Shown one piece after another: positions 37,935-46,946 of a stretch of DNA of 64,000 bases. The stretch comes from Sphingomonas sp. Mn802worker. GTDB lineage: Bacteria > Pseudomonadota > Alphaproteobacteria > Sphingomonadales > Sphingomonadaceae. The number at the start of each line of letters is the position of its first letter. Position 1 is the first letter of the stretch. The position numbers were made by a program, and so were the translations under genes. The notes beneath the pieces were generated by a model. That model searched no databases and was not told where the DNA came from. It saw nothing but the letters and a program-made list of their open reading frames with translations. The stretch spans positions 124,001 to 188,000 of the forward strand of contig NZ_AORY01000002.1 of assembly GCF_000382485.1 (NCBI RefSeq), in the 5' to 3' direction.

Positions 37935-38369
37935 TCAGCCCGTCACCGACCCGCGGCGCAGGTCGCGCGCCTTGGTCAGGATGATGTCCTCCAGCTTCTG
38001 CGTCGTCGCCGCTGCCACCGGCGCGGTCACCCACTGCCCGCCGCGATTGACTTCACGCAGCGCCGCCACGCGGACCGCATCGGCGCGCAGGTCCTGGTCG
38101 AGGATCGACACCGTCACCTTCATCCGCTCGGTCGGCAGCTGCGGATTGACGTACCAGTCGGTCACGACGACGCCGCCATTCGAATCGGTCTGCAGCAGCG
38201 GCATGAAGCTCAACGCATCGAGCGTCGCGCGCCACAGATAGCTGTTGACGCCGATCGTCGTCACCTTCGACGCGGCGAGATCGGCGGTCGGGCGCTTGCC
38301 CCCGTGGCTGCATCCAGCGATGACAAGGGCAGCGCAGAGGCCCAATGCGACACGCGAACGGCGAAACAT
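37935..38369 (-). CDS. DUF3576 family lipoprotein
   Basis: A 144-residue putative lipoprotein: [20 protein letters not shown] ends in a lipobox. The DUF3576 body ([22 protein letters not shown] region and VVTDWYVNP) is recognisable. The start was chosen for an AAGGA ribosome site seven bases upstream. This family is regularly found just before leuS in alphaproteobacteria and likely acts in the envelope; no activity is known. It leads the leuS-lptE-holA operon. Confidence 0.85.
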   Translation of the reverse strand: MFRRSRVALGLCAALVIAGCSHGGKRPTADLAASKVTTIGVNSYLWRATLDALSFMPLLQTDSNGGVVVTDWYVNPQLPTERMKVTVSILDQDLRADAVRVAALREVNRGGQWVTAPVAAATTQKLEDIILTKARDLRRGSVTG

Positions 38370-38530
38370 GGCAGGATCCTTGGCAAAAACACGCGCCACC
38401 AGGCAGGCGCACCGCTTGTCCCGTCTCTATCCTCACCATCTGGGCGCGGCAAGCACGCGTCGATTGTGCTGTCTGCGCAACACTCGGGCGCATTCGATCG
38501 CGTGGCTGATGGACTTGGAACCTAAAGCTG

Positions 38531-38557
38531 CTACGCCGCTTCTCGGGAGCGGCGTAG
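38531..38557. other. Perfect 10-bp hairpin in the leader of the barrel-protein gene
   Basis: CTACGCCGCT and AGCGGCGTAG flank a seven-base loop, 26 bases before the next start codon. No T run follows. It may be a 5' untranslated stem that controls or stabilises the mRNA, or an operator. Confidence 0.55.
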
Positions 38558-38582
38558 ATCGCCGTTGAGGGGTATTCGAGTC

Positions 38583-39299
38583 GTGAACGCACGTCGGGTC
38601 ATTGCTGGCAGCATGGGGGTTGCGGCAGCCGCGCTCGCCTTTGCCGTCGCGCCCGCGTTCGGGGCGGCCGAGACAGCGCCGCGCACGGTCAAGCGTTTCG
38701 TCGCGCCGCGCGTCGCGGGCACCTTTACCCCTGCTGCCGCCGATCCGAAGCTCGCGGCCTTGTTCGCCCGCAGCGGGCTCGATGCCAGCGGGTTCAGCTT
38801 TACGCCGTCCGAGTCGCGCTCCGGCAGCCGCTCGGTGACGGTTGCGGTCCGTGCGCGCTCGACGCTCGCACCGATGCGCGACAACAGCCGTCTTGCCGCG
38901 ATCGCACCCAGCCAGGCGGTCGGTCTGGCGCCGATCGCGTACAACCTGGGTGTTGCGGTCGGCTGGAAGCGCTTCGCGGTCGCCGGCGACATGGCAAAGG
39001 TCGATCTCGGCGCGACGCCGGGCGGTCGCGAGTCGTCCGACGTGTCGGTCAGCTACGCAGGCAGTGCCATCACCGGGCAGCTTCGCGCCACCGCCGATCG
39101 TGCGCTTGCCGGCACGCCCAGCCTGATCGCCGAGCGGCCAAGCTACTCGCTCGACCTAGGCGGCTCGTACTCGCTGACGCGCAACATCGATCTGACCGCG
39201 GGCATGCGCTACAAGAGCGAGCGCGAGCGGCTGGTCCGGCGCGAGGACGATCGCCACGACAGCCAGGCGGTCTACGTAGGCACCGCCTTCCGCTTCTGA
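38583..39299 (+). CDS. Predicted outer-membrane beta-barrel protein
   Basis: A 238-residue exported protein I cannot place in a named family. It has an Ala-rich signal peptide (cleavage after APAFGA), a low-complexity linker, then alternating polar/hydrophobic strands (AYNLGVAVGWKRFAVAGDMA, YSLDLGGSYSLTRNIDLTAG) and ends AVYVGTAFRF, with the C-terminal Phe of outer-membrane barrels. The GTG start has GAGGGG ten bases upstream. A perfect hairpin lies in its leader. Roughly eight strands could be formed. Confidence 0.72.
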   Translation: MNARRVIAGSMGVAAAALAFAVAPAFGAAETAPRTVKRFVAPRVAGTFTPAAADPKLAALFARSGLDASGFSFTPSESRSGSRSVTVAVRARSTLAPMRDNSRLAAIAPSQAVGLAPIAYNLGVAVGWKRFAVAGDMAKVDLGATPGGRESSDVSVSYAGSAITGQLRATADRALAGTPSLIAERPSYSLDLGGSYSLTRNIDLTAGMRYKSERERLVRREDDRHDSQAVYVGTAFRF

Positions 39300-39308
39300 T
39301 TGATCGGG

Positions 39309-39848
39309 TTACGCCATCCAGGCGTCGATCGCAGCATATCCCTGAAAACCTGCCAGCCTTGCGAAATGCACCTCATCGATCCCACCTAGTGCAATCGGGG
39401 GAGCGCCCGCGACCGCGCCGATCAAGCGTGCCCTCCGAGCACCCAAGGTCGATGCACCGGGATGTGATCGCGTCGCGAACACCGGCGAAACGAACACGGC
39501 GACCGCTCCGACCCGCCTCGCCTGCCGTGCCTCGGCGATAGAGTGGACCGGCCAGGTGACCCATCCGCCACCACGCTGCGCATGCACGCCCTGCTCGCCG
39601 GCCATCCGCATCGTTCCCGCGCGGATCAACATCAGCCCACGCGAGCGCGTGATCCGCCGGATGCGCGCGAACAGCCGCCGCCGTTCGTCCGCGGGTAGCG
39701 TATAATGCCGGAACACCACGCCGCCACCGCGCGGCAGCCTGAGAAGCGCACGCCACAAGTCCTTGCCCATCCGCTCGTCGGTCATCAGCCACCGCGTCGG
39801 CAGGCGCGGCATGCCCGCGCGCGGGCGTCGAGGCTGGCGGGTCACCAT
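39309..39848 (-). CDS. Thiamine phosphate synthase/TenI family protein
   Basis: A TIM-barrel protein of 179 residues related to ThiE/TenI. The C-terminal half has the phosphate-binding features VFVSPVFATRSHPG and IALGGID; the N-terminal half is basic and less conserved (LMTDERMG opening). It may be a ThiE-like phosphate synthase or a TenI-type paralogue; several residues of the ThiE pyrophosphate site are not evident to me, so catalytic function is uncertain. Convergent with the barrel-protein gene, 9 bases apart, and divergent from the YggS-type gene. Confidence 0.78.
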   Translation of the reverse strand: MVTRQPRRPRAGMPRLPTRWLMTDERMGKDLWRALLRLPRGGGVVFRHYTLPADERRRLFARIRRITRSRGLMLIRAGTMRMAGEQGVHAQRGGGWVTWPVHSIAEARQARRVGAVAVFVSPVFATRSHPGASTLGARRARLIGAVAGAPPIALGGIDEVHFARLAGFQGYAAIDAWMA

Positions 39849-39868
39849 CGCGCCGCCTATAGCGCGCA

Positions 39869-40585
39869 ATGCCCTTCGACGAACCCTCGCTTGTCCCACG
39901 TCCCACGCCGCGCGTCAGCGATGATCGCCCGCCTGCCGAGCGCCTGATCGACATCCGCACGCGGATCGACAAGGCTGCCACGCTCGCGCGCCGCAAGCGT
40001 GGTGACCTCACGCTGATCGCGGTATCGAAGACGCACCCGGCCACCGCGATCGAGCCGCTGCTCGCGGCAGGTCAGCGCGACTTTGGTGAAAACCGCGTGC
40101 AGGAGGCCGAGGCGAAATGGCCCGCGTTACGCGACGCCTATCCCGGCACGCGGCTCCACCTGATCGGACAGCTCCAGTCGAACAAGGCGCGCGACGCGGT
40201 CCGCCTCGCCGATGCGATCCACGTCGTCGACCGTCCGTCGCTTGTCACCGCGCTCGCCCGCGCGATGGAGCAGGAGGATCGCCAGCCGGACTGCTTCATT
40301 CAGGTCAACATCGGCGACGAGCTGCAAAAGGGCGGTTGTGCGATCGCCGAGCTGCCGGCGCTGCTGACGGAGGCACGCGCGGCCGATCTTCCGGTCGCCG
40401 GGTTGATGTGCCTGCCGCCCGCCGGGCTTGAGGCCGCACCCTATTTCGCGCTGCTGGCCAAGCTGGCGCGCGATCACGGCGTGGCTGGGCTGAGCATGGG
40501 CATGTCGGACGATTACGAGACCGCCGTGACGCTCGGCGCCACGCACGTCCGGGTCGGCTCCGCATTGTTCGGCCACCGCGCATGA
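39869..40585 (+). CDS. YggS family pyridoxal phosphate homeostasis protein
   Basis: PLP-binding protein of the YggS/PROSC family, 238 residues. PLP is held by the Lys of LIAVSKTHP; further signatures are FGENRVQEA, LIGQLQSNKA, LSMGMSDDYETAV and RVGSALFG. It buffers free PLP and affects amino-acid pools. The N-terminal ~20 residues are extra and variable. Its stop overlaps the start of a HAD phosphatase gene (ATGA). Confidence 0.94.
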   Translation: MPFDEPSLVPRPTPRVSDDRPPAERLIDIRTRIDKAATLARRKRGDLTLIAVSKTHPATAIEPLLAAGQRDFGENRVQEAEAKWPALRDAYPGTRLHLIGQLQSNKARDAVRLADAIHVVDRPSLVTALARAMEQEDRQPDCFIQVNIGDELQKGGCAIAELPALLTEARAADLPVAGLMCLPPAGLEAAPYFALLAKLARDHGVAGLSMGMSDDYETAVTLGATHVRVGSALFGHRA

Positions 40586-41244
40586 GGTTCGCAGGCCTCC
40601 TGTTCGACTTCGACGGCGTCCTGATTGAAAGCGAGGCGGCGGGCAATCGTCAGATCGCCGCGTTCCTGACCGACATCGGTCACCCGACCACGCCCGAACA
40701 GTCGATGGCGAATTTTATGGGCCTGTCGGGTGCGGATTTCCGCGGCGCGGTCGAGCGCTGGATCGGCGGGCCGCTGCCCGACAGCTTCCACACCGCACGC
40801 GCCGGCGAGGATGCGCGCTGCATCGCCGAGGGGATCGAGGAGGTCGCCGGCGCGGTCGCGTTCGTGCGCAGCCTGCCGGCCGATCTGCCCAAGGCGGTTG
40901 TGTCGTCGAGCGGCACGCGCTGGCTTCACGCGCATCTCGCGCGTCTGGGCCTCGGCGACGTATTCGCCGAGCACGTCTACTCGGGTGCGGAGCATGTCAC
41001 GCGCGGCAAGCCTGCCCCCGATCTATACCTTTACGGTGCCGAGCGGCTCGGCGTACCGATCGAACGTTGCGCGATCCTGGAGGACTCACCGGTCGGCGCG
41101 ACCGGCGCGGTGGCGAGCGGCGGCTATGTCATCGGGCTGGTCGCGGGCACGCATTGCGCGGCCGGTCATGCCGACCGGCTGCGCGCAATCGGCGTCGACG
41201 GAGTCGCGCACGACTTCGACGAGGTCAGCGCCCTGATCGCCTGA
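40582..41244 (+). CDS. HAD family phosphatase (subfamily IA)
   Basis: Haloacid-dehalogenase-type hydrolase of 220 residues: nucleophile motif DFDGVLIES, motif II VVSSS, Lys in RGKPAPDLYL and motif III ILEDSPVG. A helical C1 cap lies between motifs I and II. This group includes phosphoglycolate and sugar-phosphate phosphatases; the substrate cannot be chosen. Coupled to the YggS-type gene and overlapping the convergent YdcF-like gene by 20 bases at the 3' ends. Confidence 0.9.
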   Translation: MRFAGLLFDFDGVLIESEAAGNRQIAAFLTDIGHPTTPEQSMANFMGLSGADFRGAVERWIGGPLPDSFHTARAGEDARCIAEGIEEVAGAVAFVRSLPADLPKAVVSSSGTRWLHAHLARLGLGDVFAEHVYSGAEHVTRGKPAPDLYLYGAERLGVPIERCAILEDSPVGATGAVASGGYVIGLVAGTHCAAGHADRLRAIGVDGVAHDFDEVSALIA

Positions 41245-41800
41245 GCCGCGCCCAGGAGCCGGCCATCGCATCATAGGGCAGGGCGAGCGCCTCGCGTGCG
41301 TAGGCGCGTACGCGTCGCCTGAGCGGACGGTGGCCATGATCGAGCCGCACCGGGCTGCTCGCCACGCCGAACAGACGTAACAGCATACGCGCGCGCGGCT
41401 GGTGCCAATTGTCGGTGCACGCCACGCACCGTGCGATCCCGTTCGCCCGCGCATAGTCGGCTGCGGCGCGTGCAGTCTGCAAGGTGTCGCGGCTTTCCTC
41501 GTCGAGCACCAATCGTCCGGCAATCACCGTGTCGCGCAAGCCCCGCGCGATCACCGATGCCTCTGACGGCCCTTCGTCCCCGACTGCACCCGAGCAGAAC
41601 ACGATCGCCTCTGGCCATCGCCTCGCCAGTTGCCGCGCTAGCGCGATCCGGCCGGCAAGCGCGCCACTCGGTTGCCCGTCGGCGCGCACCGCGGCGCCGA
41701 ACACGACGATCAGCGGATCAGAGCTGATGACCGGTCCGGTCGCGCTTGGTCGCGAGATAGCGTTCGTTGTGCCGGTTGGTCGGCAGGAAATGCGGCACAC
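41225..41800 (-). CDS. YdcF/DUF218 family protein
   Basis: A small Rossmann-like DUF218 protein. Core motifs are LIVVFGAAVRADGQPSG, CSGAVGDEGPSEASV, LDEESRDTLQTA and DNWHQPRARMLL, as in YdcF/SanA, which bind SAM or act in envelope functions. The conserved part begins only near residue 27; the upstream part overlaps ribA by 83 bases, and no good ATG lies closer, so the true start may be a non-ATG codon. Confidence 0.75.
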   Translation of the reverse strand: MCRISCRPTGTTNAISRPSATGPVISSDPLIVVFGAAVRADGQPSGALAGRIALARQLARRWPEAIVFCSGAVGDEGPSEASVIARGLRDTVIAGRLVLDEESRDTLQTARAAADYARANGIARCVACTDNWHQPRARMLLRLFGVASSPVRLDHGHRPLRRRVRAYAREALALPYDAMAGSWARLRRSGR

Positions 41801-42773
41801 GCTCGATCACGCGCACGCCTGCCGCTTCAAGTCCGGCAACCTTCGCGGGATTGTTGGTCAGCAATCGCACCTCACGTTGCCCCAGCAGCGTCAGCATCCG
41901 CGCCGCAACGCCGAAGTCGCGCGCATCGATCGCGAAGCCAAGCCGCATATTGGCATCAACGGTGTCGAACCCCTGGTCCTGCAAGGCATAGGCGCGAAGC
42001 TTGTTGATCAACCCGATCCCGCGTCCCTCCTGTCTCAGGTACAGCAGGATACCCCAGCCGCTTTCCTCGATCGCATGGATCGCGGCGTGAAGCTGCGGCC
42101 CGCAGTCGCATTTCAGGCTGCCGAGCACGTCACCGGTCAGACACTCACTATGCAGCCGCACCACCGGCGCACGCCCGTTCGGCGCACCGACGATCAGCGC
42201 GATATGCTCGTCTGCGCTCTCGGGCGAACGGAACGCGACGATCTCGGCATCCTCCGCACCCTCGACCGGCAACCTGGCACGCACCGCGATCGACAGCCGC
42301 GCGGCATCCTCGTGCGCCGCGATATCCTCAGGCGCGATCGTTACTTCCGGATCGACGCCACCGGTGAAGAACGCCGGCAGCAACCCCGCAATCCGCGCCA
42401 GTTGCAGCGCCGCCGCAGTTGCAACCGGCCGCTCGTTCTCGAGCGTGCGGAACGGCCCCTTCATCGGTGTCGCCAGGTCACGTTGCGGATCGGCAATCGC
42501 GGTCGCCAGTGCCATGTCAAACCACGGCGCGCGCTCGATCAACACCGGCTGGTCGGGATCGCCCGCCGCGCGCTGGTTGAGGAGCTTAAGCGTCTCGGCC
42601 CGACCGCTCGAGATCAGCAAGCCATAATCATCCGGCGCAAAGGCCCGCAGCCGCCACTCATCCGCGGTCTCGATCGCGAGCAGCGTCAACGCTTCCTCGC
42701 CCGGCGCACGCAGTTCGATCGGCCAGCCGCGACGCAGCGCGTCGATCGCCCTCGCGGTAGCGCGCGCACTCAC
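41718..42773 (-). CDS. ribA: GTP cyclohydrolase II
   Basis: First step of riboflavin synthesis: GTP to the diaminopyrimidine. The C-terminal ~200 residues have the zinc site SECLTGDVLGSLKCDCG, the YLRQEGRGIGL motif and TNNPAKV. At 351 residues it is longer than E. coli RibA (about 200); the N-terminal ~150 residues resemble no working DHBP synthase that I can see, lacking an obvious acidic metal motif. It overlaps xth upstream (ATGA). Confidence 0.92.
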   Translation of the reverse strand: MSARATARAIDALRRGWPIELRAPGEEALTLLAIETADEWRLRAFAPDDYGLLISSGRAETLKLLNQRAAGDPDQPVLIERAPWFDMALATAIADPQRDLATPMKGPFRTLENERPVATAAALQLARIAGLLPAFFTGGVDPEVTIAPEDIAAHEDAARLSIAVRARLPVEGAEDAEIVAFRSPESADEHIALIVGAPNGRAPVVRLHSECLTGDVLGSLKCDCGPQLHAAIHAIEESGWGILLYLRQEGRGIGLINKLRAYALQDQGFDTVDANMRLGFAIDARDFGVAARMLTLLGQREVRLLTNNPAKVAGLEAAGVRVIERVPHFLPTNRHNERYLATKRDRTGHQL

Positions 42774-43552
42774 CAGTCAAACTCGGTCATGATCGGCACG
42801 TGATCGCTCGGCTTCAACCAGCTGCGGCAATCCTCGAATACCGTGTGCGCTTTTGCCTGCGCAGCGACGTCGGCAGTCGCCCACATGTGATCGAGCCGCC
42901 GTCCGCGATCGTTCTTCGTCCAGTCGGGCGAGCGGTAGCTCCACCAGGTGTGCAATCGGGCGGGCGCGGGGTGGAAGTGGCGGCCAAGATCGACCCACGT
43001 GTTCGACGCCTTGAGCGTATCAAGCGCCTCGACCTCGACCGGCGTATGGCTGACGACCTTCAGCAGCGCCTTGTGGCTCCACACGTCGGCGGGCAGGGGG
43101 GCGATGTTGAAGTCGCCGGTCAGGATCGTCGGCGCGTCGAGTGTTTCCGACCAGCGCGTCATGCGTTCGACAAAGTCGAGCTTCTGCCCGAATTTCGGAT
43201 TGACCGTGCGATCGGGCACGTCGCCGCCGGCGGGCACGTAGACATTCTCCAGCCGCACGCCGTTCGGCAGCCGCACGCCCAGGTGCCGCGCTTCCTTGTT
43301 CGCCTGCCAGTCGAGCCGGTCATCCTCCACCACCGGCACACGCGCGATGATCGCGACACCGTGATGCATCCGCTGTCCGTGCAGCAGCACGTGATCGTAG
43401 CCAAGCGCGCGGAACGCATCGACCGGGAAGTCTGCGTCGACCACCTTTGTTTCCTGCAGACACAGCACGTCAGGCTGCGCCTCACGCAGGAACCGTTCGA
43501 CGATGTCGATGCGAAAGCGCACCGAATTGATGTTCCACGACACGATCTTCAC
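42770..43552 (-). CDS. xth: Exodeoxyribonuclease III / AP endonuclease
   Basis: Base-excision-repair nuclease cutting at abasic sites, 260 residues. Signatures: KIVSWNINSVR, LQETKV (metal Glu), NVYVPAGG, ILTGDFNIAP, WWSYRS and the final SDHVPIM with the catalytic His. Full length with a clear ATG. Its stop overlaps the ribA start, and a hairpin-rich intergenic region separates it from lolA upstream. Confidence 0.95.
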   Translation of the reverse strand: MKIVSWNINSVRFRIDIVERFLREAQPDVLCLQETKVVDADFPVDAFRALGYDHVLLHGQRMHHGVAIIARVPVVEDDRLDWQANKEARHLGVRLPNGVRLENVYVPAGGDVPDRTVNPKFGQKLDFVERMTRWSETLDAPTILTGDFNIAPLPADVWSHKALLKVVSHTPVEVEALDTLKASNTWVDLGRHFHPAPARLHTWWSYRSPDWTKNDRGRRLDHMWATADVAAQAKAHTVFEDCRSWLKPSDHVPIMTEFDW

Positions 43553-43883
43553 GCGTGGGCGTGTAGCGCCGCGGGCAGGGGACTGCCAAGGGGAGGGGCA
43601 ATCGAGGCGTCTTCTCGGGGAATAGCGTCGCGGGCGGAGCCCGCGTCGTCGGACGAGCCGTTGGCTCGCGGGCCGTGCTCATGGACCAGTTTGCTGGTCC
43701 ATTCGCAGAATGGCCCCCGCTCCGGGGGCAAGGAGCGAGGGCCGACCTGGCGTTCGTCACGCAGGCGGGACCGTGAATGCCCGGGGCAACAGGGGGAAAA
43801 ATCCCCGGTGCGCTCCACGTCCGCGGGTCACCTTCTAGGCCCGGACGCCTGTCGCTCAGATGAACGAACCGCCCCGGTCCCGT
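43553..43883. repeat. Hairpin-rich intergenic region A between lolA and xth
   Basis: No convincing gene. It contains a chain of perfect stems: CGCGGGC/GCCCGCG at 43629-43645 followed by TCGTCGG; CGAGCC/GGCTCG at 43654-43668; ATGGACCAG/CTGGTCCAT at 43681-43702; GCCCCC/GGGGGC at 43713-43729; and GGGG/CCCC around an A-rich loop at 43793-43806. The first module recurs at 45.4 kb. It may combine the lolA terminator with a dispersed palindromic element. A minus-strand open frame through it is compositionally atypical and probably not coding. Confidence 0.65.
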
Positions 43884-44489
43884 TCAGCCGGAGCGTCCCT
43901 GCCTCCGTGGATCGTTCCAGCGGAACGTTCCGTCGCTTACCGGCGCATTGAACTTCTGGTTCGACAACCGGATCGTCGTGCGATTGCCCTGTGCATCGAG
44001 CTGCACCCAGCCTTGCAGCATCAACCCTGCCGGTGCACTCGCATCGCGCGCGAACACCAAATTGATGCGGCCATATTCGGGGTGCTTGGCGTCATATCCG
44101 TCAACCGAGACGACGCGCGGATCGCCACTCGGCACCACCTTGGCGAAGCGCGAGATGTCCTTGTTGGGATCGAGCAGCACGCCCAACGGCGAGTTGCCGA
44201 TCGGCCAGCGCTGCACCTGCCGCACCGAATAATCGATGAAGGTCAGCGCCTTGCCGTCCCCGACGATCAGGATCGGTACGCCCTTCTGGTATTGGAACCG
44301 GATCTTGCCCGGCTTCTTCAGCGTCAGCGTGCCGGTCAGCACCTGCCCGTTACGATCGGTCTGGCTGAACGCGGCCGTCATGGTGTTGACCGATTGCAGG
44401 TGGCGCTGGACCGCCGCCAGATCGCCGCTCCGCGCCGCGGCGGGGACCGACGTTGCGACGAGCACGGCGAGTGGCAGAAAGGCTTTCAC
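43884..44489 (-). CDS. lolA: Outer-membrane lipoprotein carrier protein LolA
   Basis: Periplasmic chaperone that ferries lipoproteins from LolCDE to the outer membrane. 201 residues from a GTG start with GGAG upstream; signal peptide VKAFLPLAVLVATSVPAAA. The body has TMTAAFSQTDRNGQ, GTLTLKKPGKIRFQY and VDGYDAKHPEYG, matching alphaproteobacterial LolA. An ATG 14 codons upstream would spoil the signal peptide. Confidence 0.92.
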   Translation of the reverse strand: MKAFLPLAVLVATSVPAAARSGDLAAVQRHLQSVNTMTAAFSQTDRNGQVLTGTLTLKKPGKIRFQYQKGVPILIVGDGKALTFIDYSVRQVQRWPIGNSPLGVLLDPNKDISRFAKVVPSGDPRVVSVDGYDAKHPEYGRINLVFARDASAPAGLMLQGWVQLDAQGNRTTIRLSNQKFNAPVSDGTFRWNDPRRQGRSG

Positions 44490-44577
44490 GATCGAACGCT
44501 CCGATGTTTGCGAGATACCGCCAATTGGCACAGCGGCATTGAACGCGTCGTGAACCCGGAGCGATCCCGTGCGCTGC

Positions 44578-45285
44578 TCAGAACAGCGAGATGATCCCCG
44601 CTGTATCCGCCGTCCCAGTCCAACCTTCGTAGATCATCTTGCTCGCGACGAACACGATCACGGCCAAGCCGATGTACGCGATCCAGCGATGCTTGTTGAT
44701 GATCCGCGCGATGAAGTTCGCCGCCAATCCCATCAGCGCCACCGACAGCAACAGGCCGATCACCAGGATACCCGGATGCTCACGCGCCGCGCCCGCAACC
44801 GCCAGCACGTTGTCGAGGCTCATCGACACGTCGGCGACCGCCACCGCCCAGGCAGCAGCGGCGAAGCTCCGCGCCGGCCTGATCCCCGCCTGCTCGTCCG
44901 CCTCGTGTGCGCCGCCCTCGCGAATCTCGCGCCAGAACTTCCAGCTGACCCACAGCAGCAGCAACCCGCCGGCGAAGATCAGTCCGACGATCCCCATCAA
45001 CCACGTGACGATCAGCGCGAAGAAGATGCGCAGCACCAGCGCCGCGCCGATCCCGATGCCGATTACCTTGCGCCGGTCCGCCGCGGGCAGTCCCGCCGCC
45101 AGCGCGCCGACGACGATCGCATTGTCGCCTGCCAGCACCAAGTCGATCAGCAGCACCTGCCCGAATGCCGCCAGCGCGGCGGGATCGGACAGGTTGGAGA
45201 AGTCTGCGACGACATGGCTCCAGATGTCGGACAGCGATCCCGGTCCGGCGACGGCCGCGGCGGAAAGGATGGTGGCAAGGATCAC
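44578..45285 (-). CDS. TerC family integral membrane protein
   Basis: A 235-residue membrane protein with about seven helices. The acidic signatures LAGDNAIVVGALAAGLP and VADVSMSLDNVLAVAG (Asp/Asn within helices) mark the TerC/YjbE group, implicated in metal-ion, often manganese, export. It starts at GTG with GGGAG eight bases upstream. I looked in the leader for a yybP-ykoY manganese riboswitch, frequent before such genes, and did not see its conserved core. Confidence 0.9.
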   Translation of the reverse strand: MILATILSAAAVAGPGSLSDIWSHVVADFSNLSDPAALAAFGQVLLIDLVLAGDNAIVVGALAAGLPAADRRKVIGIGIGAALVLRIFFALIVTWLMGIVGLIFAGGLLLLWVSWKFWREIREGGAHEADEQAGIRPARSFAAAAWAVAVADVSMSLDNVLAVAGAAREHPGILVIGLLLSVALMGLAANFIARIINKHRWIAYIGLAVIVFVASKMIYEGWTGTADTAGIISLF

Positions 45286-45414
45286 GCTGGCTGCTCCCGG
45301 TTCATCGCTGCGTCATAGCGGAACCACTCCGCGCGCCAAGCGGGGCATACGCACTAGTCGGCAGCGTAACCCGTTGGACATGGTTTGACACAAAGGGGGA
45401 GGCGGGGGGCGCGC

Positions 45415-45480
45415 CGCGGGCAAAGCCCGCGTCGTCGGTCGGGTGCGCTCTACGACGCACCCGCCGGCCGAGCCGGTGCA
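45415..45480. repeat. Hairpin chain B downstream of rho, sharing a module with region A
   Basis: CGCGGGC/GCCCGCG with an AAA loop at 45415-45431 is followed by TCGTCGG exactly as in the region at 43.6 kb. Next come CGGGTGCG/CGCACCCG at 45440-45463 and CCGGC/GCCGG at 45464-45476. The shared module suggests a dispersed palindromic repeat; the other stems differ. Confidence 0.6.
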
Positions 45481-45483
45481 AAT

Positions 45484-45504
45484 CCCGCGCCAGCGTGGCG
45501 CGGG
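45484..45504 (-). terminator. Hairpin after rho
   Basis: CCCGCGCCA pairs with TGGCGCGGG over nine positions with a three-base loop, about ten bases beyond the rho stop on its coding strand. It is followed by ATTTG rather than a long U run, so it is a probable but weak intrinsic terminator. Confidence 0.6.
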
Positions 45505-45514
45505 CCGCACTCAG

Positions 45515-46771
45515 CTATTGATTCATGCTGTCGAAGAAATCGGCGTTGGTCTTTGAGTCCTTCATCTTGCCGAGCAGGAACTCCATCGCGTCGACGGTGC
45601 CCATCTGCATCAGGATACGGCGCAGCACCCACATCTTGGATAGCTGCCCCTTGTCGACCAGTAGCTCTTCCTTGCGCGTGCCCGACTTGCCGACGTCGAT
45701 CGCCGGGAAGATGCGCTTGTCCGCCACCTTGCGGTCGAGCACGATCTCGGCATTGCCGGTGCCCTTGAACTCCTCGAAGATCACCTCGTCCATGCGGCTG
45801 CCGGTGTCGATCAGCGAGGTCGAGATGATGGTCAGGCTGCCACCCTCCTCGATGTTGCGTGCCGCGCCGAAGAAGCGCTTCGGACGCTGCAATGCGTTCG
45901 CATCGACACCGCCGGTCAGCACCTTGCCCGAGCTCGGCACCACCGTATTATAGGCACGGCCCAGACGCGTGATGTTGTCGAGCAGGATGACGACATCCTT
46001 CTTGTGCTCGACCAACCGCTTGGCTTTCTCGATCACCATCTCGGCGACCTGGACGTGGCGCGTCGCGGGCTCGTCGAAGGTCGAGGACACGACCTCGCCC
46101 ACGACGGTGCGCTGCATGTCGGTCACTTCCTCGGGCCGCTCGTCGATCAGCAGGACGAGCAGGAACACCTCGGGATGGTTGATCGAGATCGCGCGCGCGA
46201 TGTTCTGCATCATGATCGTCTTGCCGACGCGCGGCGGCGCGACGATCAGGCAGCGCTGCCCCTTGCCGAGCGGGGTGACGACGTCGAGCACGCGGCCCGA
46301 CTTGTCCTTGATCGTCGGGTCCTCGATCTCGAGCTTTAGCCGCTCCTCGGGATAGAGCGGGGTCAAATTGTCGAAGTTCACGCGCTGGCGCACGCGCTCG
46401 GGATCCTCAAAATTGACCTGGGTGATCTTCACCAGCGCAAAATAGCGCTCGCCGTCCTTCGGCCCGCGGATTTCGCCCTCGACCGTGTCGCCGGTGCGCA
46501 GCCCGTGTTTGCGCACCTGGTTCGGGCTGACATAGATATCGTCAGGGCCGGCAAGATAATTCGCCTGCGCCGAGCGCAGGAACCCGAACCCGTCGGTGAG
46601 CACCTCGATCGTGCCCTCGCCCATGATCTGCTCGCCGTTCTCCGCCTGAACCTTCAGGATCGCGAACATCAGGTCCTGCTTGCGCAGCGTCGAGGCGCCC
46701 TCGACGCCCAGCTCCTCGGCCAGTTGGACGAGCTCGGCAGGAGCCTTCTTCTTCAAATCTTTCAGGTGCAT
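45515..46771 (-). CDS. rho: Transcription termination factor Rho
   Basis: Hexameric RNA-dependent ATPase that ends transcription. 418 residues. The N-terminal helix bundle ([20 protein letters not shown]) and the RNA-binding cold-shock-like domain (GFGFLRS) precede the motor with P-loop APPRVGKT, Walker [17 protein letters not shown] and the Q/R-loop segments. The ~170-base leader upstream may carry its autoregulation. Neighbours hemJ and hemE are the standard origin-flanking genes. Confidence 0.98.
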   Translation of the reverse strand: MHLKDLKKKAPAELVQLAEELGVEGASTLRKQDLMFAILKVQAENGEQIMGEGTIEVLTDGFGFLRSAQANYLAGPDDIYVSPNQVRKHGLRTGDTVEGEIRGPKDGERYFALVKITQVNFEDPERVRQRVNFDNLTPLYPEERLKLEIEDPTIKDKSGRVLDVVTPLGKGQRCLIVAPPRVGKTIMMQNIARAISINHPEVFLLVLLIDERPEEVTDMQRTVVGEVVSSTFDEPATRHVQVAEMVIEKAKRLVEHKKDVVILLDNITRLGRAYNTVVPSSGKVLTGGVDANALQRPKRFFGAARNIEEGGSLTIISTSLIDTGSRMDEVIFEEFKGTGNAEIVLDRKVADKRIFPAIDVGKSGTRKEELLVDKGQLSKMWVLRRILMQMGTVDAMEFLLGKMKDSKTNADFFDSMNQ

Positions 46772-46946
46772 GGTCGTCGGTCCGATGTGATCGGGTAAAC
46801 AGGGAGAAGCTGGTTCCGGCGGAAAGGAGATCGCTGGCGGAAACGCTGGGGAGGCGGCAAAGCGCGGACGCGCCTCAGCCGTTACACCGACCTAAGATTG
46901 GCCGCTCACCAAGTCAAGCATGCGCTGCCGGCGCGCTCGCCGCCGA

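Noticed and set aside
43549..43818. Minus-strand open frame through the hairpin region
   Set aside because: It follows palindromic repeats, has biased residues (Pro, Arg, Ser) and no recognisable domain; more likely an artefact of GC-rich repeats.
43911..43930. GTTCCAGCGGAACGTTC as a parS or LexA site
   Set aside because: The centre CACGTG of parS is missing and the GTTC spacing is nine, not seven; it lies in lolA coding sequence.
44510..44545. Sigma-54 promoter near lolA (TGGCAC followed by TTGA)
   Set aside because: Spacing between the two elements is wrong for a -24/-12 promoter and the TTGC element is absent.
45286..45414. yybP-ykoY manganese riboswitch before the TerC-type gene
   Set aside because: Searched because of the family; the conserved core sequences were not found in the leader.
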